From: Phoenix dactylifera
Taxonomy: Eukaryota; Streptophyta; Magnoliopsida; Arecales; Arecaceae
DNA: 64,000 nt
Assembly: GCF_009389715.1 (NCBI RefSeq)
Contig: NC_052397.1
Coordinates: 14,766,129 to 14,830,128 of the forward strand
Direction of reading: 5' to 3'
Part shown: positions 21,951-31,854 of the stretch, piece after piece
Layout of the letters: each line of letters starts with the position of its first letter
How positions within the stretch are numbered: position 1 is the first letter of the stretch
Notes under the pieces: model-generated
The model's input: the letters and a program-made list of their open reading frames with translations, nothing else
What the model was told of the DNA's origin: nothing
Database searches by the model: none
Program-made: the position numbers and the translations under genes

Positions 21951-24900
21951 TCAAGCAAAGTCGGTCTCGTGTGGACTAAAACAGTACCCTCCTCGGGAAG
22001 GAGGGAGAGCGAGAGGGGGACCTCCGGCGCATCGTAGTCGGTCGCTGCCCATCGAATCTCCTTCGATCTCATCGAATTCGTCTCAGTTTTTAGTTTGATT
22101 CCTGAGCTACTTGAATCCGACGTAAGTTTCAAATCCCTTAAAAGTTCGAAAAATTCTCAACTTTTGGGCGAATCTGATCCATTCCACACCGTTTGTTTGA
22201 TGGTTTCAGATGTTTCGGGATTGAGAAAAATTGGAGAGAGCTGTTAGATTTATCTCTAAGTGATTTGACTCTGTTGTTCGTTTTGTAATTCGTTTTTATT
22301 TAACTCCGTATTTTTGGTGAATATTTCATCTCGGTGTAGGGGAGATTAGGGATGTTTCAGTTGAGGTTTTGCTGGAATCCGTGGAATTTTTATGGGGGTT
22401 TTGTTCTAGGTTTATTATCGGTTAGGGTTTCTATATTTTGAGGGAAAATGGGCGTAGGTGAAGGGTGAGAGAGTGCGACTTGATCTGGATTTTGCTGGCG
22501 TGCTATTGAAGGAATGAAATCTTATTTCAGGCTTTCTTTTGATCATCAATAAGCGTCGGTCTTTGCGAACTTTGTTGGGTGATTATTATTGCAAAATTTA
22601 GATCAGGTCGGGTGATATTCTGGGTCTTGTGAATGATCATACTCTTTTGTTTTTCCATCGCCAATGTTATATCTTAAGTGTTCTCCATATTAGTGAAATT
22701 TATGTGAATTCTCCTCGTTAGTTTTCCATCTTCTGTTGAGTAATCTACTTATTTACCTTCCATTATTAAGGTATCAAACTTATTAACTGACGTTCCTCAG
22801 AAAAGGCCAGAGTGGTTGCTAATGTTTCTATCACTTTCTCTCGCAGCTTGATTTGGTGATTTCAAATTCTTGGATCTGTTTTTTTGTTGACCATCTTTCT
22901 TTTCATCTACTTGTTGAAAATGCTGGCTATTGGTTTATGATCTTTAACTTGATTTAGAACTTCACATATTGTCCTGCTTTTATTTCCGAGAATTCCTTGG
23001 CACTGTATTCACCGGTGATGCATATGTTTACCAAAGTTCTGCACGAGTTCTTCATTGTAGCCATCTTTCTCACGATTTATTCCATATCTTACTAGAAGTA
23101 CCTTTCTATCGTTCCTTTCCTTTGTAATGAATTTCCATAGCAAGATCACGCCTTTTCTAATTGTATTTCCTTATGTTAAGACTCCTTTTCTTTTTCTGAG
23201 TTTGATTTATTCACTGCTTTTATGTGTAAAATCTTGACTCTTTCTCGGTTTGTTATTTGGTGGACATCTTTCATTCTTATCAGCCTACCTGTTTTGTAGA
23301 AATTGTCATGCACAGACCTTCAATCATTCATTGCCCACTGTTTGGTTTTTGAGTTCTCTTATGGTTCTTTTAAGCAGGGTTTGCTCGCGTATCATATTTT
23401 AGATCTAGTACTTTAATGGAAAGTATCAATTTGTGCCCTTCCTAGTTTACAAAGCACTGGTTTTTCTTTTTGTTCAATGCACAATTTGTTATTTACTCAC
23501 CTCAGATGCAATTTTTAGGTTCCATTTTCTCTTCATTTATCAATTGCTGTATATATTGCAATATTTCCCTTTTTTTTGAGATAATATTGCGTTGCTTCCG
23601 TCATAGTGACATTTTGTCACGATCTTCTTTGCTCTAGGTATTAGTATACAAGTTTATAACCACTTATCTCTTTTTCATGGCCAAACCTGTCACTACGAAA
23701 GATGATGCATTCCATCAAAACTCTATTCAAAACTTACTCTTGGTTGCTTTCCTATTATAAGGCCCAAATATTATGTCTTCCTCACGTTCAATATGCAATC
23801 TAAAGCTTCATTGTATGTGTTCCTTCAATTCTTAGTGCAGTATGTGAAGTAACTTCTGTAGCACTAAGCTCAAGTGCAACACTACTAAATGACTTTGCTA
23901 GTATTTTCCAAAATATTCTTTTACTTGTAACTGTGATTATCAGTTGATGATGGATTGTATATAGAACTCAAGACCAGGATTTTAGCGCAAGTCCTTGGCC
24001 GCATGATATAAGAAAATTGGAGCTTTTTTCCATCCCAGTGCTCCTGTTGAGTGGTTCCTTTAAATGGAGTGATTTATAAAATAGGTCAGTCTCATAGGAT
24101 GAGAAATGATGGAGACAGGGCAACTGGTGGAGTGGCTGCTAACCTAAGTGAGAAATGGAGAAAGGAGATGTGCACGTTCTGCTTGTTATGCTGTGTTGGG
24201 TTCAATTAATGCTGAGGCTTGACCTATCTTTAATGACCACCAATGTTGTGTATTGTTGGACTTTGTTTGGCTTTATCATTCTTGAAGGTTAATGATGGTC
24301 GTGATGGGTAAGATAGAAAGTCACAATTTGTGAAAAACTCCATAATGTTTTTATTTTATCCTTCAATGTCTATTGCTGTTCTTGTTCATTGTTTGACTGC
24401 TACTATTGCATGATGTTAAATTATTGATCTGAATAAAGTTAATACGTGTGAATTTATATTGGTAAGTGCCACTGTTCATTTAAACTAGTGTAGTTGTCAT
24501 GGTTATTATTTAAGTGCCATATCCTGTATTGTGATGTGGAGTACAAGTTTTCTGTTTCTAAATTTGCATGACTTGTGATCAAACTAGTCCTGTGTATCTA
24601 ATTGACATATATGAAGAGTGATTGTGCATTGGTGTCATGCTTCAATTGATTTCTTTTTTGTTTTAATGTAGGTGTGATAACATTCATGAGCTGTATAGAT
24701 TGAGCATTGCCTCCACATTTAGTTGGCAGTGCTTTGCAGGAACCCCAGAACATCATTTAGACATGCATGAGAACTTGAGAGTTGAACACATCAGACTTAG
24801 ACCAACCTTGATAACATGTCTTCAGAGCTCCAAAATATTTTTTTGACAGACATGAAAAATTAAATGTAACATACTGAGACCAACTGTGAAAAATTTCTTT

Positions 24901-25218
24901 TATACCATGCTGAATAGCTGCATGAGTCATGGTTCTTTTACATCAGGTCTGTAATTCAAGCATTTGCTGATATAGTTGAACCTACCATGCTTGATTACTT
25001 ATTAAGATGCTCTCTATTATTTGCCAAACAAGTCTAATTGTAAGAGCTGCTCATTGGGTCATTCATGGTGGATGTCTGATAACTGCATCTTCAATGATTA
25101 TCCAACTTTTCAGTTCTGTATTGTTTGTATATTTCTTAGTTGATGGCATGCAGTGCTTTTTCGCTTTTTCTGCCTAAAATTGCTTTCCTCTCAGATTCGT
25201 ATATATCTGCATATGTAG
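21950..25218 (+). other. 5' UTR exon and about 3.1-kb leader intron of the NYN-domain gene
   Basis: A CT/GA-rich leader exon ends at 22121 with a strong donor (CGAC/GTAAGT). The acceptor TATGTAG at 25212-25218 lies 9 nt before the ATG at 25228. The intervening sequence is T-rich and intron-like throughout. A further acceptor-like TTTAATGTAG near 24671 could define an optional leader exon. Long first introns in plant leaders often enhance expression. The transcription start is not visible and is estimated. Confidence 0.6.
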
Positions 25219-25227
25219 GAAGATTAA

Positions 25228-26847
25228 ATGTCTTACGAAGACAAGGCAATGGCCAGTCCAAGTCTTCCACAAAAGATTATAACCCCAGAATCATCGAACT
25301 CCAGTGAGGCATTATCCACTTCAAACAAGGAACAGCCTCAAGTGCCTAACCAGCAAAGTGTGGCATTGCATGGTCCTGTGGCTATCCTTTGGGACATCGA
25401 GAACTGTCCAGTTCCAAGTGATGTTCGCCCTGAAGATGTTGCAGGCAACATTCGAATGGCATTACGGGTGCATCCTGTCATTGAAGGAGCTGTGACAATG
25501 TTTTCTGCTTATGGGGATTTCAATGCCTTTCCTCGGAGGCTGAGAGAGGGCTGCCAGAGAACAGGGGTTAAGCTCGTAGATGTTCCAAATGGTAGAAAAG
25601 ATGCTGCTGACAAGGCTATCTTGATTGACATGTTTCTGTTTGCTCTGGATAACCGACCGCCCTCTTCAATTATGTTAATATCAGGTGATGTGGACTTTGC
25701 TCCAGCCTTGCATATACTTGGTCAACGTGGGTACACCATCATCCTTGTTATCCCTGCTGGAGTGGGTGTTTCATCCGCTTTGAGCAATGCGGGAAGGTTT
25801 GTCTGGGACTGGCCCAGTGTAGCCCGTGGTGAAGGTTTTGTTCCTCCAAAAAGTTTTATTCCCCGTGCGCCTGATCTTGCAGGCTATCTCATGAGCTGTA
25901 GTTTGGGAGACAACACTGACTGTCAGAATGAAGAAGAAGCAATTGTGTATAGAGGAATTTCTCAAAGTGAATACACCACCCGAGGTAACATCAACCAGTT
26001 ATATTGCTACAACTCTTCTCATGTCTCTAGAGAACTTTCTAGAGCCTCTCATTCCTTGGCAGATTACAGCAGCAATAATTTAATAGCTGGGCCTTATTTA
26101 ACTTCCTCAAGGTCTCAAAGTCTACCATCTGGTCTAAGTGAAGGTCCAGTAGGGGATCAGAATAGTAGAGAAGAGCAGATATGGTGGGTTCGTCCAGGAG
26201 ATATTCAGGGTTTGAAGGGTCAGCTAGTGAGGCTGCTTGAAATGTCTGGTGGAAGTTTGCCTCTTGTACGTGTTCCTTCAGAGTATCTTAAGATCTTTGG
26301 ACGGCCACTTTACATGGCAGAGTATGGAGTGTATAAGCTGGTGCACCTCATTAAGAAAATGACTGATGCTTTGGTTGTTGTTGGGAAGGGACACAAGAAA
26401 CTGCTCTGCCTTCGTAACTCGGCCGACAGGCATATGAAAAGGTGTCCGAGTACACCTGTCATTTTGAGGAAGGACAAAAAAAGAAAAGGAGTTCTGGAAG
26501 AGAATGTGGATGTTGGTGTATGTGCTCATTTGGGGAGCTCCTCCGATGAGTTCTCGGATGATGAGAGGAATGTTGACACTGTTATAGGTGCAGCATATGA
26601 CTTCGGTTGCCATCTCGAGAGTTTCAGACAGGAGGTTCAAGAGCTTCTTGTTTGTTACTCCTGTCCTGTTCCCCTCAGTAATTTTGAGGCTCTGTATGAA
26701 CAGCGGTATAGAAAAGCTCTCGACTACCGGTGTTTTGGAGTGGATGGGCTGGAGGAACTGATTGGGAAGGTGAGAGATGTTGTGGAATTGCGTGAAGATC
26801 AAGGGAGCAAAAGGAAGTTCCTTGTATCCAGCTGCGCAAGTGGATAA
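25228..26847 (+). CDS. NYN-domain (MARF1-like) RNase with two OST-HTH/LOTUS-like modules, 539 aa
   Basis: A single open exon. Residues about 50-198 form a NYN/PIN-like domain: VAILWDIENC (Asp56), GRKDAADKAILIDM (Asp125, Asp128, Asp134) and LISGDVDFAPAL (Asp154, Asp156) supply the acidic residues that coordinate metal in NYN nucleases. Residues about 328-397 (LKGQLVRLLEMSGGSLPL to KKLLCLR) and about 464-535 (FRQEVQELLVCYSCPVPL to KRKFLV) read as two OST-HTH/LOTUS RNA-binding helices. The linker is low-complexity and Ser-rich. This layout resembles MARF1/limkain-b1 and the Arabidopsis genes labelled putative endonuclease or glycosyl hydrolase, so a cytoplasmic RNA-processing or silencing role is inferred. 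The ATG at 25228 follows the acceptor after 9 nt and is the first in the exon. Confidence 0.9.
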   Translation: MSYEDKAMASPSLPQKIITPESSNSSEALSTSNKEQPQVPNQQSVALHGPVAILWDIENCPVPSDVRPEDVAGNIRMALRVHPVIEGAVTMFSAYGDFNAFPRRLREGCQRTGVKLVDVPNGRKDAADKAILIDMFLFALDNRPPSSIMLISGDVDFAPALHILGQRGYTIILVIPAGVGVSSALSNAGRFVWDWPSVARGEGFVPPKSFIPRAPDLAGYLMSCSLGDNTDCQNEEEAIVYRGISQSEYTTRGNINQLYCYNSSHVSRELSRASHSLADYSSNNLIAGPYLTSSRSQSLPSGLSEGPVGDQNSREEQIWWVRPGDIQGLKGQLVRLLEMSGGSLPLVRVPSEYLKIFGRPLYMAEYGVYKLVHLIKKMTDALVVVGKGHKKLLCLRNSADRHMKRCPSTPVILRKDKKRKGVLEENVDVGVCAHLGSSSDEFSDDERNVDTVIGAAYDFGCHLESFRQEVQELLVCYSCPVPLSNFEALYEQRYRKALDYRCFGVDGLEELIGKVRDVVELREDQGSKRKFLVSSCASG

Positions 26848-29002
26848 GGCCCAGTTCTAGTCATGCCCACTCTGATATTCCCCTAGATTTGATAAAGCAT
26901 GCTTTTCTGAAGTCTTATGTGTTGGGAAGTGTTTGCTTTCTCTTACCTTTCAAGCTTTTTACTTGTTATGCATCCAGCACTGAGATGACACTGATTTTTT
27001 TGAAGTGTCTGTAAATTACGTATGATAGTGCAGAAAGATGTATTCATGCATTCATGCCTGTGCTGCATGATCCTTCAGTAATTAATGTTGGTAGATTGGA
27101 AAGCCAATGCTATACACAAGCTTCCTGTTCCCTGTTGCCCCTTTTTCCTGTGTTGATACAGATGATTTTTTTTGGTGATATGGGGTACATAGGCATGCTG
27201 GCATGCATCATTATGATTTGAATGGCTTTACAAGGGAGGCTCCAACTATAAACTCTGTAAGATTTATATTGTACATAGTATCACTAGATGCTGCTCTATC
27301 AAGATTGTCCAAAGTTGCAGTGCACCAAACTCTAGAGATCAAACCCATAGAGCAGAAGGCTGGTAATATTACATGCTTGTGGTTTACGGTATGTTGGAAC
27401 TGCATATGATAAAGAAGATCCAAGGCATCCTCAAACTATGAAAAATGTCCTGCTGTTTATGGATGACTCATAAGATGCTGAAAATATCTAGCACAGAATG
27501 ACAAGGTGGTAAAAGTAAAATTGGACTCTGGCTTATTCTTCATTGAGCATGATGTGTTTAGTTACAAGTCCGTGCAAAAGAAGATGAAACTACTTTGCAT
27601 CATGGACAGAAACCTGATGTTGTCACCATCCTTAGCACGTATCAATGAGTTTATGGGAGCAAATGCATACAACTCCTAGCTTTTGTCAACAAGTGAGTAT
27701 TAGATTCACAACAGATTTACAGGTTATGGTGTTGGAAGGCATCCATATGAAGGTATCTTCATTTGCTTGCTAGAACTTCCCTTGTGCTTGATGATTTAGG
27801 ATTCTTAGCTCTCAATGGTTTGTGTTTTTTGTCAAATTGTAGAGTCAAACTTGTGCTTCAGGTCTTTGTTCAATATGGTTCTCGCAATCTACCTTAATTT
27901 GCCCTTCTTTTCATCATTGTTTAAATAACTTATATCCATTTCTATGTAGATCAATTTTAACTAACCAAAGGGTAATGCGCAAACATTTTTTCGATTCTCA
28001 AAGCAACTAATAAAATGGTAGCATTCATTTGTTTTGGATTGTGGAATTCGATCCACTCTACATGATGAGCAGAGGGCTTAATCACATGCTAAAGAAACCT
28101 GCTTTATATTTCACTGGACTTATGCACATATTTATCAGTCCAAAACAAATACTGGATAATTCATTTGTAGCATGGTTAAAGCAATTTCATCATGTACTGA
28201 AATTGGGGGATATTAAGAACTTTTATCTTTAGGTGGAGGCACCTCTTTTTCATCATGGTAGTATATATGCAGTTGATGTTCTAAATCTATAGCCTGTATG
28301 TGCGCTCTCCAAGCCTGCTTGTTATACTATGCTGTCAAAACTATTAGGTGCACGCTTATCTTTTTCATTTTTGGTGAAGTTATTGGTTCATGTCGAGCCA
28401 TAAAAATTTCGAGGCCACGAAAGACTTGAATAATTTGATCATATCTTGAGGCAGGTTGTTGCTCAAGAAAATGTCTTGAGATGGATGGAGATGATTCATT
28501 ACATCGCTTTGCAAAATGCTGGGTAAGTGAATTCTCAAATAGATAATTTCTTGGGGTGATGTTTCTTATTGGAGATGGGAGACAAAATGTCAAGAGTTTC
28601 TTCCCTGCAACTTCGTTCTTTTTTTAAATTTAAATTTTAATATTCAGACCAAAATAATTTTTTCATGCAAATCCAGTGAAGGATGGTGTTAGGCAAAGCA
28701 ATACTTCCATTACCTAGATTGATTTGAGTAAAAATGTGATGAATTTGCTTGTTTTGTATTTTTGTTTATTACACCTCTTCTTCCCTTTCCAGGTTGAAAG
28801 AAATTAGGAAACCAAGAAGGTAGGTTTCCCTTTCTTTTTAATTGGTCATCCAACTAATATTGGCAGATCTTCTCTTACCACGTAGTGGTGAAACTAATTC
28901 ACAAAACATTGGTGTCAAGTTGAGAACCAGCCACAAAAGATTGTTAGCTCCTGCTGATCATTGTTACAATGAATGTTTTGGATCATATTTTGACTTTGAA
29001 TG
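26848..29002. other. 3' UTR of the NYN gene and intergenic region up to the LINE
   Basis: The first few hundred bases should be the 3' UTR. No further gene, RNA or clear repeat is visible. The short ORFs at 27203-28593 have no recognisable domain or supporting exon structure. Confidence 0.5.
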
Positions 29003-29013
29003 ACCATGCATAG
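29003..29013. repeat. Left 11-bp target site duplication of the LINE
   Basis: ACCATGCATAG here is repeated exactly at 36038-36048 after the poly(A) tail. Confidence 0.9.
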
Positions 29014-29126
29014 GGCGACGATCTCCCGGTGTCCGGCGTGGTGTCTTGGTGTGTGGAACCGTGACGACTCTGCCCCGCAAGCGTACCTGGCTCCCGGCAA
29101 CCGGATCGGCCAGCTAGGTGACAGCG

Positions 29127-29175
<49 letters not shown>

Positions 29176-29374
29176 TCTTGAAGCGGGAGTGATCCAACCG
29201 GCGAGGGCATCTGTGCGACGATCTCTCGGCATCCGGCGTGGTGGTCTGGTGGTGTGGATTCTGTGACGACTCTACCCTGCAAGCTTTCCTGGCTCCCGGC
29301 AACCGGATCGGGTAGCTAGGTGACAGTGGGGGGAGTCTTGAAGCGGAGGTGGTCCACTCGGCGAGGGCATCGGG
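29014..29374 (+). repeat. Two tandem 5' UTR monomers of the LINE
   Basis: Units at 29014-29213 and 29214-29374 share the order GCGACGATCT, CCGGCGTGGT, GTGACGACTCT, CCTGGCTCCCGGCAACCGG, AGCTAGGTGACAG, TCTTGAAGCGG and GGCGAGGGCATC. They differ mainly in a G tract (46 versus 6 G). By analogy with rodent L1, tandem monomers may act as promoter units; this is inferred. Confidence 0.8.
29128..29173. repeat. G46 homopolymer
   Basis: 46 consecutive G lie in the first LINE monomer; the second monomer has 6 G at the same place. It could form G-quadruplex structure or be a base-calling artefact. Confidence 0.95.
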
Positions 29375-29457
29375 GACTTTGTCGGTCGGCCGGACCGGCG
29401 AGGTACCCTTGACCCAGGCTCTGCTCTGTTAGGCTAACCTTCTTTCTTTCAGGTGCC

Positions 29458-31854
29458 ATGGACCGCAAAGGAAAGGCTCCGATGGGCAAAGCTTCGATGG
29501 GGAAGACGATGGAGGGAGCGGCGAGAGGACCGGGTAAGCACTCTGAATCTGGGCGCGGCGCTTGGTCGCGGCCGGGGCCGTGGGTCACCCAGTGGCCCAC
29601 GGCCGCGGAAGTCGAACGGCTGAGCCGTCGCTTTCCGAATGTCCTCCGGCTACCGGAGGAGCCGATCGCGGCGGCCCGGCAGAAGTGGGAAGGGCGAGCT
29701 CTGGTGGCTCGCAGCTTTGGCCGCCGCATCCCGGCGGAGTGGGTGGCCAAAGATGTGGCCGCCCGAGCAAAACTCAAGGACGTGGTGGCCGTCCCGCTCG
29801 TGGACGACTACCTCGCCCTCCGTTTCCAGTCGACGGAGGACCGGGACCGGGCCCTGAGTGAGGGCCCGTGGGTGGTGGCGGGGCAGCTTCTCGCCATGAG
29901 CCCTTGGGTCCCGGACTTCGAACCCGAGGATGCGGCGGTGAAGACAGCGTTGGTATGGCTCCGTCTGCCCCGACTACCACCGGAGTATTGGTCGCCCTCG
30001 ACCATCCTCCATATCGCTGCCAGGGCGGGACAACCGATCGTGGTGGACGGCGTCACCGAGCAGCAGGGGGCGATGGGCTTTGCCCGGGTAAAAATCGCGA
30101 TTGATACCACGGCGCCCCTGCTACCGGGGGTACTGATCCAAGGGCTGAAGAAGGTGCGTTGGCAACCGTTCGTTTTCGAGAACCTGCCGGCGGTCTGCCC
30201 CCACTGTGGGCGACTGGGTCATGGCGATGCCGCCTGTCGCTTTCCGGCGAATGGCCAAGCTGCGGGGGGATCTCCCTCGGGGGCGGCGGGCCCGGTGGGC
30301 GAATCGGGGCATGCTCAGCCTCCTCCAGCAACTGAGGAGGAGAACCAAGGGCCGGTCTACGGCCCTTGGATGGTGGCCTCTCGGAGGCGAGCCCCACGAG
30401 AGGACCGTCCGCCGGGGTTGGGGGAGACGATCAATTCCGACAAGGGACCCGGGTCTTCCTCGACCGGGCCGCTACCTCCGGCGGTTGGTCAAACCTCGCC
30501 GGCATCCCCGGCGGATACCGATGGTTGGCAAAAGCCAACTAAGGTCGCCCGCCGCCGGTCGCCCCTGGCCGGTGGTGGTGCCCTCTTGGCTCTGGCCCCC
30601 TCCGGCAGCCTGGACTGGGTTGCCATGGTTGGCGACCCAGCTCTCGAACGGGTCGAATCGGGTGACCCGGGGCCCAGCCGGCGGGTCGACCCGGTTGGCT
30701 CGGTAGACCAGGCCCTCCAACGGGTCGACGTTGAGCCCAGCAGGGCGATCGTAGCCCGGGCCCAAAACCAGAAGAGGCCCAGGCCCCCCGCGGGCCTTGG
30801 CCCACAAGCAGGCCCAAGCCTGGCGATCCAGGCAGCACCGGCGCTGGCCCAACGCGCACGGGCCCACAGGGCTGGGCGCCGCGGTCGTGGGCCGGCTGCT
30901 GCGGGCCGAACGGAGGGCGCGCCCCGAGCCATCGGCTCACTGCGGCTCGACGGCGCGCCTAGTGGGGGGCCCGTGCCGCTCGTGCCACCGGCTGCGAGTG
31001 GGCCCGTGCCCCCCCGCGCCCCCCCTGCTGCGAGCGGGCGAGTACCCCTCTCCCCGCTCCCTGCCGCGAGCGGCCTTGCGCCCCCCGTCGTGTGCGGGTC
31101 CACGACCCACCTCGTGAGCGGGCCAGCCCCTTCTGCGCCCCCGCTTGAGTGCGGGCCTGTCGCCTGGGCCGCAGACCGGGAAGGGGGCGCGAAGGCCCCA
31201 GTGGCGCAGGGCCCGCGGGCCTAGGTCGCATCAGGGCCGCAGGCCCTGGCGCATCCAGGCCGAGAGGAAGGCCCGCGAGCCCATGCCTTGCAGGCCCAGG
31301 CTGGTGGGGGGTCACGGCTAGCTTCCGGCCCAGGGGATAGTTTTGAGCCGGTTCCTCCGGCCTAGGATGAGCTAATTGGGGAGGGTGGCCCTTTGGCTGG
31401 CCCTTTCCAGTATAGCCCACCCTCTCAGGAGACGGCGGCTGGTCTGGGGCTCCCTCGGGTCGGGGATCAGGACCCACCCATGATGGGTATGCCGAGTATG
31501 ACTCCTTCTTGGGATGCTCATGCGGGCCCCGGGAGTGGACCGGAGGGGGTCTTTCGCTTCGGCCCGCCCATCCTCATTGCAGGGGTGCGGGAGGACACTA
31601 CCCCAGGCGGGTGTTTGGCGGGAGGCCACCCTTCCCCACACATGGAGGGGAGCATGGCCGATGCTCTACCACTAGGAGCGGTTATGGACCACTCTACTGC
31701 CGCCCAGCGGGTCAGGGCAGTTGTTATGGGGTTTGTAGCCGTACCTGGTGGAGGGGTGGACGAGCGAGGCCACCTGGGCTCTGAGCCTGAGGATGTCCCC
31801 GCGACTTTAGGAGAGGATGGGTCTGAGGCCGACTATGTGGATTGTGATCCATGA
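29458..31854 (+). pseudogene. LINE ORF1, DUF4283/CCHC RNA-binding protein, two in-frame stops
   Basis: One frame runs from ATG 29458 to TGA 31852-31854, interrupted by TAG at 31222-31224 and 31363-31365. Residues about 50-205 form the DUF4283 domain of plant LINE ORF1, ending in PFVFENLP. A CCHC knuckle follows (Cys247, Cys250, His255, Cys260; CPHCGRLGHGDAAC). The rest is a long Pro/Ala/Gly-rich tail of biased GC-rich codons in which both stops lie. The product should bind LINE RNA and form the RNP. Its TGA overlaps the ORF2 ATG (ATGA), as expected for coupled translation. The first segment alone would still give a 588-aa protein with both domains. Confidence 0.85.

Noticed and set aside
26278-26802. 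174-aa antisense ORF inside the NYN gene
   Set aside because: Shadow of the coding strand with no domain.
28915-29302. ORFs with poly-Pro or poly-Gly
   Set aside because: They are translations of the G46 tract in the LINE leader.
29562-31784. Many antisense and alternative-frame ORFs over LINE ORF1
   Set aside because: High GC removes stop codons in all frames. Only the frame with DUF4283 and the CCHC knuckle carries recognisable domains.
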